Source: Hyphomicrobiales bacterium
GTDB taxonomy: Bacteria; Pseudomonadota; Alphaproteobacteria; Rhizobiales; Beijerinckiaceae
Reading direction: 5' to 3'
Assembly (NCBI GenBank): GCA_930633495.1
Contig: CAKNFJ010000001.1
Coordinates: 3,743,001-3,807,000 of the forward strand
Length of the DNA: 64,000 nt
Positions 57,304-64,000 of the stretch are shown piece after piece. The notes under the pieces are model-generated. The model was not told the DNA's origin and did no database searches. It saw nothing but the letters and a program-made list of their open reading frames with translations. Position 1 is the stretch's first letter. Every line of letters begins with the position of its first letter. A program made the translations under genes and the position numbers.

Positions 57304-58770
57304 TCAGCGCGGGGTGATCGACGGCACGGCGAAGCCGTGTCCCAGCGATTCAAGCATCGCGCCGACCGCGATCGCCGTCCGATCCTCGCCGAAAGGCGCG
57401 ATGATCTGGACGCCGAGCGGCAGCCCCTCATCGGAGCGGGTGACCGGGGCGCACAGAGCCGGCAGGTCGGCGCCGGTCGCGAGCGCGGCCCAGAGCAGGA
57501 AATCGAGATAGGGGCGCGGCTCGCCGTTCACCGTCAGCAGGCGGGCATGGATGTCCGGCCCATGGTCATGCGCGATCGCCGCGACGGGGGCGGGCGGGCA
57601 GAGCACCACATCGTAGCGCTCGAAGAAGCGCGCCCATTGCCGCTTCTGGGCGAGCCGGCGCTGGGCGAGCTGGTGATAGAGGCCGGGCGTCATCCGGGCG
57701 CCGCGCGCTTGCAGCGCCTGATGCGACAGGTCGTTCTGGCTGTAGCGCGAGGCCTGTGCCTGGATCCGGGCGCGAACCTTGGGGGGCAGCCCATAGGCGA
57801 CGACGGCATGGTTCAGCAGCGCATAGATCTCGAAGGCGTCGGCGAAGCTGACGGAGGGGCGGGCGGTCTCGTCAACGATGGCGCCGGCCTCGGCGAGGCG
57901 GTGCGCGGCCGCTCGCACCGCATCGGATACCTGCCTGTCGACAGGGGCGAAGGGATCATCCGCCCAGAGCGCGACGCGCAGGCCTTTGGCGTCCGTGGCG
58001 CGCGGTTCCGGCAAGGCCGGGGAGGGCCGTGCCGCGTCGCGCGGGCCGGCGATCACCGGCAGGATCAGATCGAGGTCCTCGGCTGCGCGCGTGATCGGGC
58101 CGGCGACCATCAGGTCGACATTGCGCAAGGTCCGCCGTTCCGGCGGCGGCGGAATCGCGCCCCAGGTCGAGACCAACCCCCAGCTCGTCTTGAGGCCGAA
58201 CACGCCGCAGGCATGCGCCGGCCAGCGGATCGAGCTGCCGAGATCGGAGCCGAGCTCGAAGGCGCTCATCCCCGTCGCGACGGCGACGGCGGCGCCGCCC
58301 GAGGAGCCACCGGGCGAACGGGTTTCGTCCCAGGGGTTGTTGGTGACGCCGTGGACGGGATTGTAGCTCTGGAAGTCGCCGGAGAAGACCGGGACATTGG
58401 TCTTGCCCACGATAACCGCGCCGGCTGCGCGTAAGCGGGCGACGGCGGCGGCATCCTCGGCCGGCAAGCGGTCGCGATAGGCCGGAAGCCCGCCGGAAGA
58501 GGGCAGGCCCACGACGTCGAAAGCGTCCTTGATCGTGATCGGCAGGCCTTCGAGCGGGCGGGGCGTGCCTTGGGCGATCCGGTCGTCGCTGCTGCGCGCC
58601 ATGGCGCGGGCGGCTTCGCGATCCTGGGCGACGACGGCATTGAGGCGCGGGTTCAGCGCGTCGATGCGGGCGAAGGTGGCTTCCAGCAGCTCGATGGCGC
58701 TGAAGCGGCGCGCGAGCAGGGCCGCGCGCAGGGTGGTGGCCGAGGCGGTCAGGTCGATGTCGGCAGCCAT
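57304..58770 (-). CDS. Amidase (amidase-signature family)
   Basis: A 488-residue amidase with a Ser-cisSer-Lys triad. Lys81 lies in LPITIKDAFD, the cis-Ser region is in RSPGGSSGGAAVAVA (156-157) and the nucleophile Ser180 is in GSDLGSSIR. Substrates in this large family range from aliphatic amides to glutamyl-tRNA(Gln) precursors. The GatA role is unlikely since GatB/GatC are not adjacent. It follows the MarR regulator gene by 7 bp, so it is probably the regulated gene. Confidence 0.92.
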   Translation of the reverse strand: MAADIDLTASATTLRAALLARRFSAIELLEATFARIDALNPRLNAVVAQDREAARAMARSSDDRIAQGTPRPLEGLPITIKDAFDVVGLPSSGGLPAYRDRLPAEDAAAVARLRAAGAVIVGKTNVPVFSGDFQSYNPVHGVTNNPWDETRSPGGSSGGAAVAVATGMSAFELGSDLGSSIRWPAHACGVFGLKTSWGLVSTWGAIPPPPERRTLRNVDLMVAGPITRAAEDLDLILPVIAGPRDAARPSPALPEPRATDAKGLRVALWADDPFAPVDRQVSDAVRAAAHRLAEAGAIVDETARPSVSFADAFEIYALLNHAVVAYGLPPKVRARIQAQASRYSQNDLSHQALQARGARMTPGLYHQLAQRRLAQKRQWARFFERYDVVLCPPAPVAAIAHDHGPDIHARLLTVNGEPRPYLDFLLWAALATGADLPALCAPVTRSDEGLPLGVQIIAPFGEDRTAIAVGAMLESLGHGFAVPSITPR

Positions 58771-58777
58771 CGCGGTC

Positions 58778-59242
58778 TCATTCCGTTTCGATGGCGCGGG
58801 CGAGATCGCGCCAGAGCAGGACGAGCCGGTCGAGCTCGGCGAGATCGCCGGATTCGAGCTTGCCGAGGGTGCTCGCGACGAAATCGCGCTGGCTGGCGAT
58901 GCCGGCCTCGGCCAGCCTGCGGCCCTCGGGCGTCAGGTGCATGGCATAGGAGCGCCGGTCCCCGGCGATGGCGCGCCGCTCGACCAGACCTGCCTGCACG
59001 AGGCGGTCGACCAGTCCGGAGACATTGCCCTTGGTGACGTAGAGCCGCTCGGCAAGTTCGCTCTGGCTGATGCCTTCTTGCTCGGTCAGGGTCGAGAGCA
59101 GGTCGAATTGCGGGATCGAGAGGCCGAGCTTGCGGATGCGCGCGGTCATCTGCATCAGCATGCGCTGATGCAGCCGCATGAAGCGGAACCAGACCCGGTC
59201 GGGCTCGGTTGCCGCGTGCGGCCCGGTCTTCGCTACGGTCAT
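58778..59242 (-). CDS. MarR family transcriptional regulator
   Basis: A 154-residue winged-helix regulator. The DNA-binding region reads SQSELAERLYVTKGNVSGLVDRL, here the recognition helix, and the wing is VERRAIAGDRRSYAMHLTPEG. The frame is open to 59995, but the ATG at 59242 follows GGGGGGAAG and gives the usual MarR length. The gene is divergent from an acyl-CoA ligase and heads a possible MarR-amidase transcript, so an acyl or carboxylate ligand is plausible. The exact ligand is unknown. Confidence 0.92.
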   Translation of the reverse strand: MTVAKTGPHAATEPDRVWFRFMRLHQRMLMQMTARIRKLGLSIPQFDLLSTLTEQEGISQSELAERLYVTKGNVSGLVDRLVQAGLVERRAIAGDRRSYAMHLTPEGRRLAEAGIASQRDFVASTLGKLESGDLAELDRLVLLWRDLARAIETE

Positions 59243-59377
59243 CGCGCTTCCCCCCTCGTGAAAGATCAGACGTAAACCATCTCGGGCGGGCAGGCGAGCC
59301 TTCGATGGTGCAACTTCCCTTTCGCGGAAGCGCGCAGCTATCCTCTCGGAAAAGGCGAAGCTTCGGGAGAAACGCGC

Positions 59378-61003
59378 ATGCTCGGCCTGATGCAGGACTG
59401 GCCCCTTCTGCTCCATCGGATCATCGACCACGCCGCGATCCAGCACGGCACGCGCGAAGTCGTCAGCCGCGCCGTCGAGGACGGAACGCTGCGGCGGCGA
59501 ACCTATGACGAGATCCGGAGCCGCGCGCTGCGCGTCGCCAAGCGGCTGCGGCGCGACGGCGTCGCGCTCGGGGACCGGGTGGCGACGCTGGCCTGGAACA
59601 CCGACCGGCATCTGGAGCTTTGGTACGGCATCAGCGGCATCGGCGCGATCACGCACACGGTCAATCCGCGCCTGTTCCCGGAGCAGATCGCGGGGATCGT
59701 CAACCATGCCGAGGACCGCCTGCTCTTCCTCGACCTGACCTTCGTGCCGATGATCGAGGCCCTGCAGGAGAAGCTGCCGAGCATCCGGCGCTATGTCGTC
59801 CTGACCGATGCCGCGCATATGCCGCAGACGACGCTCAGGGACGCCGTCGCCTATGAGGACTGGCTCGGGGAGGTGGACGCGGATTTCGCCTGGGCGGCGC
59901 TCGACGAGAATACGGCGGCGGGGCTTTGCTACACCTCCGGGACGACCGGCGGGCCCAAGGGCGTGCTCTATTCGCACCGCTCCAACGTGCTGCATGCGCT
60001 CGCCTGCGCGGCACCCGACTATATGGGGCTATCCTCGCGCGACAGCGTGATGCCGGTCGTGCCGCTCTTCCATGCCAATAGCTGGTCTCTCGCCTATTCC
60101 GCGCCGATGACCGGCGCGAAGCTGGTGATGCCGGGCGCCAAGCTCGACGGGCCCTCGCTGTATGAATTGCTGGAAGGCGAGGGCGTCACCATGACGGCCG
60201 CGGTGCCGACGGTCTGGCTCGGGCTGCTGCAACATCTGGAAGGGACGGGAGGCAAGCTTTCCACGCTGAAGCGCGTCGTCATCGGCGGTTCGGCCTGTCC
60301 GCGTGCGATGACCGAAGCTTTCGAACGCAAATACGGCGTCACCGTCTCGCATGCCTGGGGCATGACCGAGATGAGCCCGCTGGGCTCCTTCTGCTCGATG
60401 AAGCCGGTCTATCAGCAGCTCGAAGGCGAGGCGCTCTACGATCTCAAGGTCAAGCAGGGGCACCCGCCCTTCACGGTGGAATTCCGGCTCGCCGACGATG
60501 CCGATCGCGAACTGCCTTGGGACGGCAAGACCTTCGGCCGGCTCAAGGTCCGCGGGCCGGCGGTGGCCGGCGCCTATTACCGGCGCGACGAGAACATTCT
60601 CGACGATCAGGGCTTCTTCGATACCGGCGACGTCGCCACGATCGATCCGGCCGGCTACATGCAGGTCACCGACCGGTCCAAGGATGTCATCAAGTCGGGC
60701 GGAGAGTGGATCTCCTCGATCGATCTCGAGAATCTCGCGATAGGCCATCCCGACGTGGCGGAGGCGGCGGTCATCGGCGTCGCCCATCCGAAATGGGACG
60801 AGCGGCCGCTGCTCGTCATCGTGCCGAAGCCGGGTCGCACGCCCGGGAAAGAGGAGATGCTGGCCTTCATGACCGGCAAGATCGCCAAATGGTGGCTGCC
60901 CGACGATGTCGTCCTGGTCGAGGCGATCCCCCATACGGCGACCGGCAAGATCCAGAAGACGACGCTGCGGGAGATGTTCAAGGACTACCGCCTGCCGGCC
61001 TGA
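59378..61003 (+). CDS. Medium/long-chain acyl-CoA synthetase (AMP-binding)
   Basis: A 541-residue ANL-superfamily ligase. The P-loop is [18 protein letters not shown]. Other motifs are [12 protein letters not shown], the ATP-adenylate motif [29 protein letters not shown], and a C-terminal catalytic Lys in TATGKIQKT. The sequence resembles alkane/fatty acid (AlkK/DmdB-type) ligases. It is divergent from the MarR gene with a 135-bp shared promoter region. The acyl chain preference cannot be read. Confidence 0.93.
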   Translation: MLGLMQDWPLLLHRIIDHAAIQHGTREVVSRAVEDGTLRRRTYDEIRSRALRVAKRLRRDGVALGDRVATLAWNTDRHLELWYGISGIGAITHTVNPRLFPEQIAGIVNHAEDRLLFLDLTFVPMIEALQEKLPSIRRYVVLTDAAHMPQTTLRDAVAYEDWLGEVDADFAWAALDENTAAGLCYTSGTTGGPKGVLYSHRSNVLHALACAAPDYMGLSSRDSVMPVVPLFHANSWSLAYSAPMTGAKLVMPGAKLDGPSLYELLEGEGVTMTAAVPTVWLGLLQHLEGTGGKLSTLKRVVIGGSACPRAMTEAFERKYGVTVSHAWGMTEMSPLGSFCSMKPVYQQLEGEALYDLKVKQGHPPFTVEFRLADDADRELPWDGKTFGRLKVRGPAVAGAYYRRDENILDDQGFFDTGDVATIDPAGYMQVTDRSKDVIKSGGEWISSIDLENLAIGHPDVAEAAVIGVAHPKWDERPLLVIVPKPGRTPGKEEMLAFMTGKIAKWWLPDDVVLVEAIPHTATGKIQKTTLREMFKDYRLPA

Positions 61004-61074
61004 GGTTGGGACGCCGCGTCTGAGGCGCCTCCTGCCGCTTGCCTTCCGGCGGGTTGTCGCATCACCTAGGGGCG

Positions 61075-61851
61075 ATGCATCGCCGTCTCGTCTTCGAGGA
61101 ACCGGTTTCGCGCGCGGCCATCTGGAGCCGACGGCTCGCGTGGTTCTCGTTCGCCGTCCTGCTGCTGTCGCTGCTGCTGGTCCGGCTGAGGGAGCCGAGC
61201 ATCGAAGGGCTGGCACCTGTTGCAGGTGCCTATGTCTTCGTCTTCGCGGCGCTGGGGCTCGCGATCCTGGCCTTCATCCGGATCTGGCATTCGGGCCATC
61301 GCGGCGTCGGCATGGCCGCCTGGGCCATGGTTCTGTCGCTGATCCTGCTGGCTCCGCTCGGCTATCTCGGGGTGAGGCTCGTGACCAGGCCGGCCCTGGC
61401 CGATATCTCGACCGATATCGACGATCCTCCCGCGTTCAGCCGCTCGCAGGCCGCGCAGACGGCCCGGGCCGGACGCGTGCCGCCCGACGTGCCGGCCGAG
61501 CTCCGGCGGGCGCAGCGTCAGGCCTACCCCAAGGCGGTGCCGATCCTGCTGGAGGTCCCTGCAGAGGTCGCTTTCGACGTCGCGCGCCGCGCCGCTGCCG
61601 GTCTGGGCTGGCAGGTGCTGGAGGCGACGCGGCCGGGCGGGCGCAGCGGAGCGGGGCGGATCGAGGCGGTTGCACGCGGGCGCATCCTGCGCTTTTCAGA
61701 AGACATCACCATCCGGGTCAGGCCGCGCGTCGACGGCAGCCGCATCGATATCCGCTCGGCGTCGCGGCTAGGGAGCCATGATCTGGGCGCCAACGCAGCG
61801 CGCATCGCGGCCTTCGCCGACGAAGTCGAACTGCTGATGGACAATCGCTGA
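61075..61851 (+). CDS. DUF1499-domain membrane protein
   Basis: A 258-residue protein. Three hydrophobic segments (LAWFSFAVLLLSLLLVRL, VFVFAALGLAILAFIRIW, MAAWAMVLSLILLAPLGY) precede a soluble C-terminal DUF1499 domain (about 138-258), marked by EDITIRVRPRVDGSRIDIRS and SASRLGSHDLGANAARIA, in overlapping blocks. Function is unknown. It follows the acyl-CoA ligase by 71 bp. The frame is open upstream to 61039, but the ATG at 61075 opens nearer the first helix. Confidence 0.88.
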   Translation: MHRRLVFEEPVSRAAIWSRRLAWFSFAVLLLSLLLVRLREPSIEGLAPVAGAYVFVFAALGLAILAFIRIWHSGHRGVGMAAWAMVLSLILLAPLGYLGVRLVTRPALADISTDIDDPPAFSRSQAAQTARAGRVPPDVPAELRRAQRQAYPKAVPILLEVPAEVAFDVARRAAAGLGWQVLEATRPGGRSGAGRIEAVARGRILRFSEDITIRVRPRVDGSRIDIRSASRLGSHDLGANAARIAAFADEVELLMDNR

Positions 61852-61858
61852 CCGGCGC

Positions 61859-62773
61859 TCAGGCGAGCCGGTAGCGGCTCGTCAGGGCCGGGAGGGGGTC
61901 GCTGGACTGGACCGCCCCGCGCAGCACCAGATCTTCGAGCTGGGCGAGGACCGAGAGCGCGGCCGCTCCGTGCAGGGCCGGAGCCAGCCCCTGATAGATC
62001 ACGGGCACCATGGCGGCGATGGTCTCGTCACCCTGTCCGAGGCGGTTGAGCACGGCTGCTTCGCGCAGGCGGCGGTGCTGGACGAGACCGCGCAGAAAGC
62101 GCTGGGGTTCGGTGACGGCGCCGCCATGGCCCGGCCAGTAGCGTGCATGGTCGAGGCCGCGCAGCTTCTCGATCGAGCGCATATAGGCAGCCATCGAGCC
62201 GTCGGGCGGAGCGACGATCGAGGTCGACCAAGCCATGACGTGATCGCCCGAGAACAGCGTCGCCTCTTCGGCGAGGGTGAAGGCGAGGTGATTGGCGGTA
62301 TGGCCGGGCGTTTCGACCGCGGCCAGGCTCCAGCCCGGCCCGCTGACGGCATCGCCGTCCCGCATCAGCCATTCGGGCGCGTAAGCAGTGTCGGCGGCGG
62401 CATCGAGGACGCGGCTTTCTCCCGGAGCAAGCTCGCGCGACAGGCGGTGCGGGCCGCAGCCGACCACGCGCGCGCCGGTGGCGGCCTCGAGGGCCGGCAC
62501 GGCAGGGGAGTGGTCGCGATGGGTATGCGTCACGACGATGTGGCTCACCGTCTCGCCGCGCACGGCCGACAGCAGGCGTTCGACATGGGCCGCGTCATCC
62601 GGACCCGGATCGATGATCGCGACCGTGCCGTGCCCGACGATATAGGTGCAGGTGCCGGTAAAGGTCATCGGTCCGCTGTTGCCGGCGATGACTCGGCGCA
62701 CCAGCGGCGACAACACGGCAACCTCGCCCGCCGGCGTGGTTGCGCTCCTGTCGAATTCGATCTCGTCCGTCAT
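61859..62773 (-). CDS. MBL-fold metallo-hydrolase
   Basis: A 304-residue metallo-beta-lactamase-fold hydrolase. The metal motif is VVTHTHRDHSPA (THTHRDH), further ligands are in TPGHTANHLAF and LFSGDHVMAW, and the last His is in YWPGHGG. It resembles the LACTB2/glyoxalase II-like group, so RNA or thioester substrates are possible. The frame continues upstream to 63130 through low-quality sequence, but the ATG at 62773 begins MTDEIEFDRS. It converges on the DUF1499 gene with a 7-bp gap. Confidence 0.9.
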   Translation of the reverse strand: MTDEIEFDRSATTPAGEVAVLSPLVRRVIAGNSGPMTFTGTCTYIVGHGTVAIIDPGPDDAAHVERLLSAVRGETVSHIVVTHTHRDHSPAVPALEAATGARVVGCGPHRLSRELAPGESRVLDAAADTAYAPEWLMRDGDAVSGPGWSLAAVETPGHTANHLAFTLAEEATLFSGDHVMAWSTSIVAPPDGSMAAYMRSIEKLRGLDHARYWPGHGGAVTEPQRFLRGLVQHRRLREAAVLNRLGQGDETIAAMVPVIYQGLAPALHGAAALSVLAQLEDLVLRGAVQSSDPLPALTSRYRLA

Positions 62774-63635
62774 GACAGCTACAGAGCGACGCGCCGCACA
62801 GGCCAATGGCTTGCGTTGATTGATGGTTTGGCTGAACACGTAGTCAAGATCGAACCAGTCTGCACGCATTTTCCCTGTTCTAACGGGAAAATACAGGGAA
62901 AACGGCCAAAAAGATGCCGCGCGATCGGCTACCTGCAAGATATTATCGCCTATTTTCAAGTGGTTAGAGCGCCTTTCCCTGCTCGCAGGAACAGGGAGTT
63001 TCCGAGCGTAATTCAGGGAATTCAATCTGCGGATCAGGCAGTGCCGGCCGGGCGCGGCGATGATCAGGTTATCTGCCGTCAACAGCCGCTGCGGCCCCGG
63101 CAAGGGTCGTCGGCCAAAGCTGGAGAACAAGGACTTGCCTCAGCCGGGCATAGCCCTGCCGGCGCAGACAAGGCCCTTCCAGTACACGACCGCGGTCTCG
63201 ATCGAGCCCGCGATCATTGCGCCGCCCGTGACCTCGCCATGGATCGATAGATAACACTCAGAGGATCCGCGCGTCGAAATCCCAGCCCCCTCGATAGAGA
63301 GCTACGGGCGCGCGCGCCTGATATCCTGATAATGCCCGTCCCGCCCCCGCCACGGATTGCAAGCGCTGTCCCGGGTGCAACAGAAAGTTCCGGGTGCAAA
63401 TCCAACCTCTATTGACTTCACAGGCACTACCGCTCAGGACAGTGAGCGAAGCGATCCGCGCTCAAGCACCGGTGCTTCTCCCTCGACGCAACAGCCGATC
63501 CCAAAACAATAGCCCTCAAAGGGTTTGTTGTTTCCCAGCCCTATGGGGATGGATCGGATCTGCATGCCGCGACCCGGTCGATCCACAGCAGGGCTTCCAC
63601 CGCCATCACAATTGGCAACATGGAAGGCTGCAGTC
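62774..63635. other. 860-bp gene-poor region with CCCTG/CAGGG repeats
   Basis: No open frame here has convincing codon use, a family match or a ribosome site. Base composition is less GC-rich than elsewhere. From 62868 to 63023 there are repeated TTTTCCCTG, CAGGGAAAA and CAGGGAATT motifs. A 10-bp direct repeat CCGGGTGCAA occurs at 63371 and 63390. A plus-strand translation contains short peptides like NREFPSVIQGI, a pattern I recall as common in accessory DNA of rhizobial genomes. The block appears to be a boundary between core and mobile DNA. Confidence 0.5.
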
Positions 63636-64000
63636 ATGGATACAAAACGCAAACGCCCGGCTTTGCGAGGAGCGAACCGATCCCGCCCCACCTTAGGCGT
63701 AAGCCGCCCACCGCTGCTCGCCGAGCGGATCGAGCACGTGCCCACCGATCAGGTCCAGGCCTATGAGGGCAATCCACGCGATCACAACGATCGTCAGACC
63801 ACCAAGCTGGCCGGCATCATACGCACAGTTGGCTTCCTGGTGCCGGTTATCGTCGACGAAGGGAATATTCTCATCGCAGGTCATGGACGCTTGGCTGCTG
63901 CCAAGCAGCTCGGCATGCGGTCGATCCCCGCCATTCGCGCGGGCCATCTGAGCGCCGCCCAGATCAAGGCGTTCCGGGTCGCTGACAATCGGATCGGCGA
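63636..64000 (+). CDS. N-terminal part of a ParB-domain protein (mobile-element type)
   Basis: The reading frame starts at an ATG preceded by GGAAGG and runs off the window. The 121 visible residues begin with a basic region MDTKRKRPALRGANRSRP. Then come a ParB/Srx N-terminal domain with ERIEHVPTDQVQAYEGNPRDH, LIAGHGRLAAAKQLGM, and a later VADNRIGE. The ParB domain with GHGRL and RVADNR is typical of proteins fused to a C-terminal DNA methyltransferase on phages and integrative elements. The fusion itself is outside the window. Confidence 0.85.
   Translation, partial: MDTKRKRPALRGANRSRPTLGVSRPPLLAERIEHVPTDQVQAYEGNPRDHNDRQTTKLAGIIRTVGFLVPVIVDEGNILIAGHGRLAAAKQLGMRSIPAIRAGHLSAAQIKAFRVADNRIG

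Noticed and set aside
61859..63130. Longer MBL protein starting at 63130
   Set aside because: The extra 119 residues fall in repeat-rich DNA without family similarity. The ATG at 62773 starts at the normal N-terminus.
63060..63254. 64-residue plus-strand frame and a 62-residue minus-strand frame in the same place
   Set aside because: Neither has a ribosome site, motif or convincing composition. Both may be remnants of something degraded.
63360..63410. tRNA-like T-arm (GGGTGCAAATCC)
   Set aside because: No acceptor stem, anticodon arm or correct T-loop residues can be formed.

Overview
The window reads as one contiguous stretch of a GC-rich alphaproteobacterial chromosome, order Hyphomicrobiales (rhizobia-like). 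Bosea, Methylobacterium and Bradyrhizobium are the closest fits I can think of from gene content, but the genus cannot be proved from sequence alone. Supporting signs are a 6S RNA-like locus in front of 5-formyltetrahydrofolate cyclo-ligase, the alphaproteobacterial RibBX form of RibB, Omp31/Omp25-like porins, a TIGR02301 protein, and many short palindromic intergenic elements of the GTCATTCC...GGAATGAC and GTCATGxTCGGG type. Genes are dense, mostly housekeeping, and on both strands.

Layout. 1-7.2 kb: a basic C-terminal fragment, then the minus-strand block 6S RNA, 5-FCL, YmdB-like phosphoesterase, YebC, ruvC, ruvA, a GNAT gene, ruvB and a secreted DUF protein, with a TauE-type exporter facing the other way. 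7.3-13 kb: cpoB-tilS-ftsH-glmM without the tol-pal genes that usually precede cpoB. 13-20 kb: a divergent idnO/idnD-like pair, formate-THF ligase, a GST, a haloacid dehalogenase and gpmI. 20-28 kb: two outer-membrane proteins, small proteins, the frmR-adhC-fghA formaldehyde detoxification operon, and a Nudix/DUF3616 pair. 27.6-32.3 kb: a DapA-like protein without the Schiff-base lysine, malate synthase and an orphan TadG-like protein. 32.3-36 kb: an HD protein, tag and ygfZ, then a dihydroorotase-like amidohydrolase. 36-38.4 kb: two tandem DGPF/YCII genes and an ECF42-type sigma factor behind a matching promoter. 38.4-46.4 kb: pdxH, SDR, Nudix and TIGR02301 genes, a lipoprotein, a CbpA-like co-chaperone, fabI, folP-folB-folK and a histidine phosphatase. 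46.6-50.6 kb: a 1,340-residue single-module NRPS with the architecture of epsilon-poly-L-lysine synthetase (Pls/PosA). 50.7-62.8 kb: aroC, an HTH-RibBX fusion, an HDAC-family protein, an L,D-transpeptidase, a class III aminotransferase, amidase and MarR, an acyl-CoA ligase, a DUF1499 protein and an MBL-fold hydrolase. 62.8-64 kb: about 0.9 kb of sequence with no convincing gene, repeated CCCTG/CAGGG motifs, and the start of a ParB-domain gene of a kind common on mobile DNA. This looks like the edge of an island.

The most interesting items are the stand-alone Pls-like synthetase, the self-contained ECF42-DGPF operon with its own predicted promoter, the DNA-binding domain fused to RibBX with a perfect inverted repeat over the start codon, and the DapA homologue that has lost the catalytic lysine.
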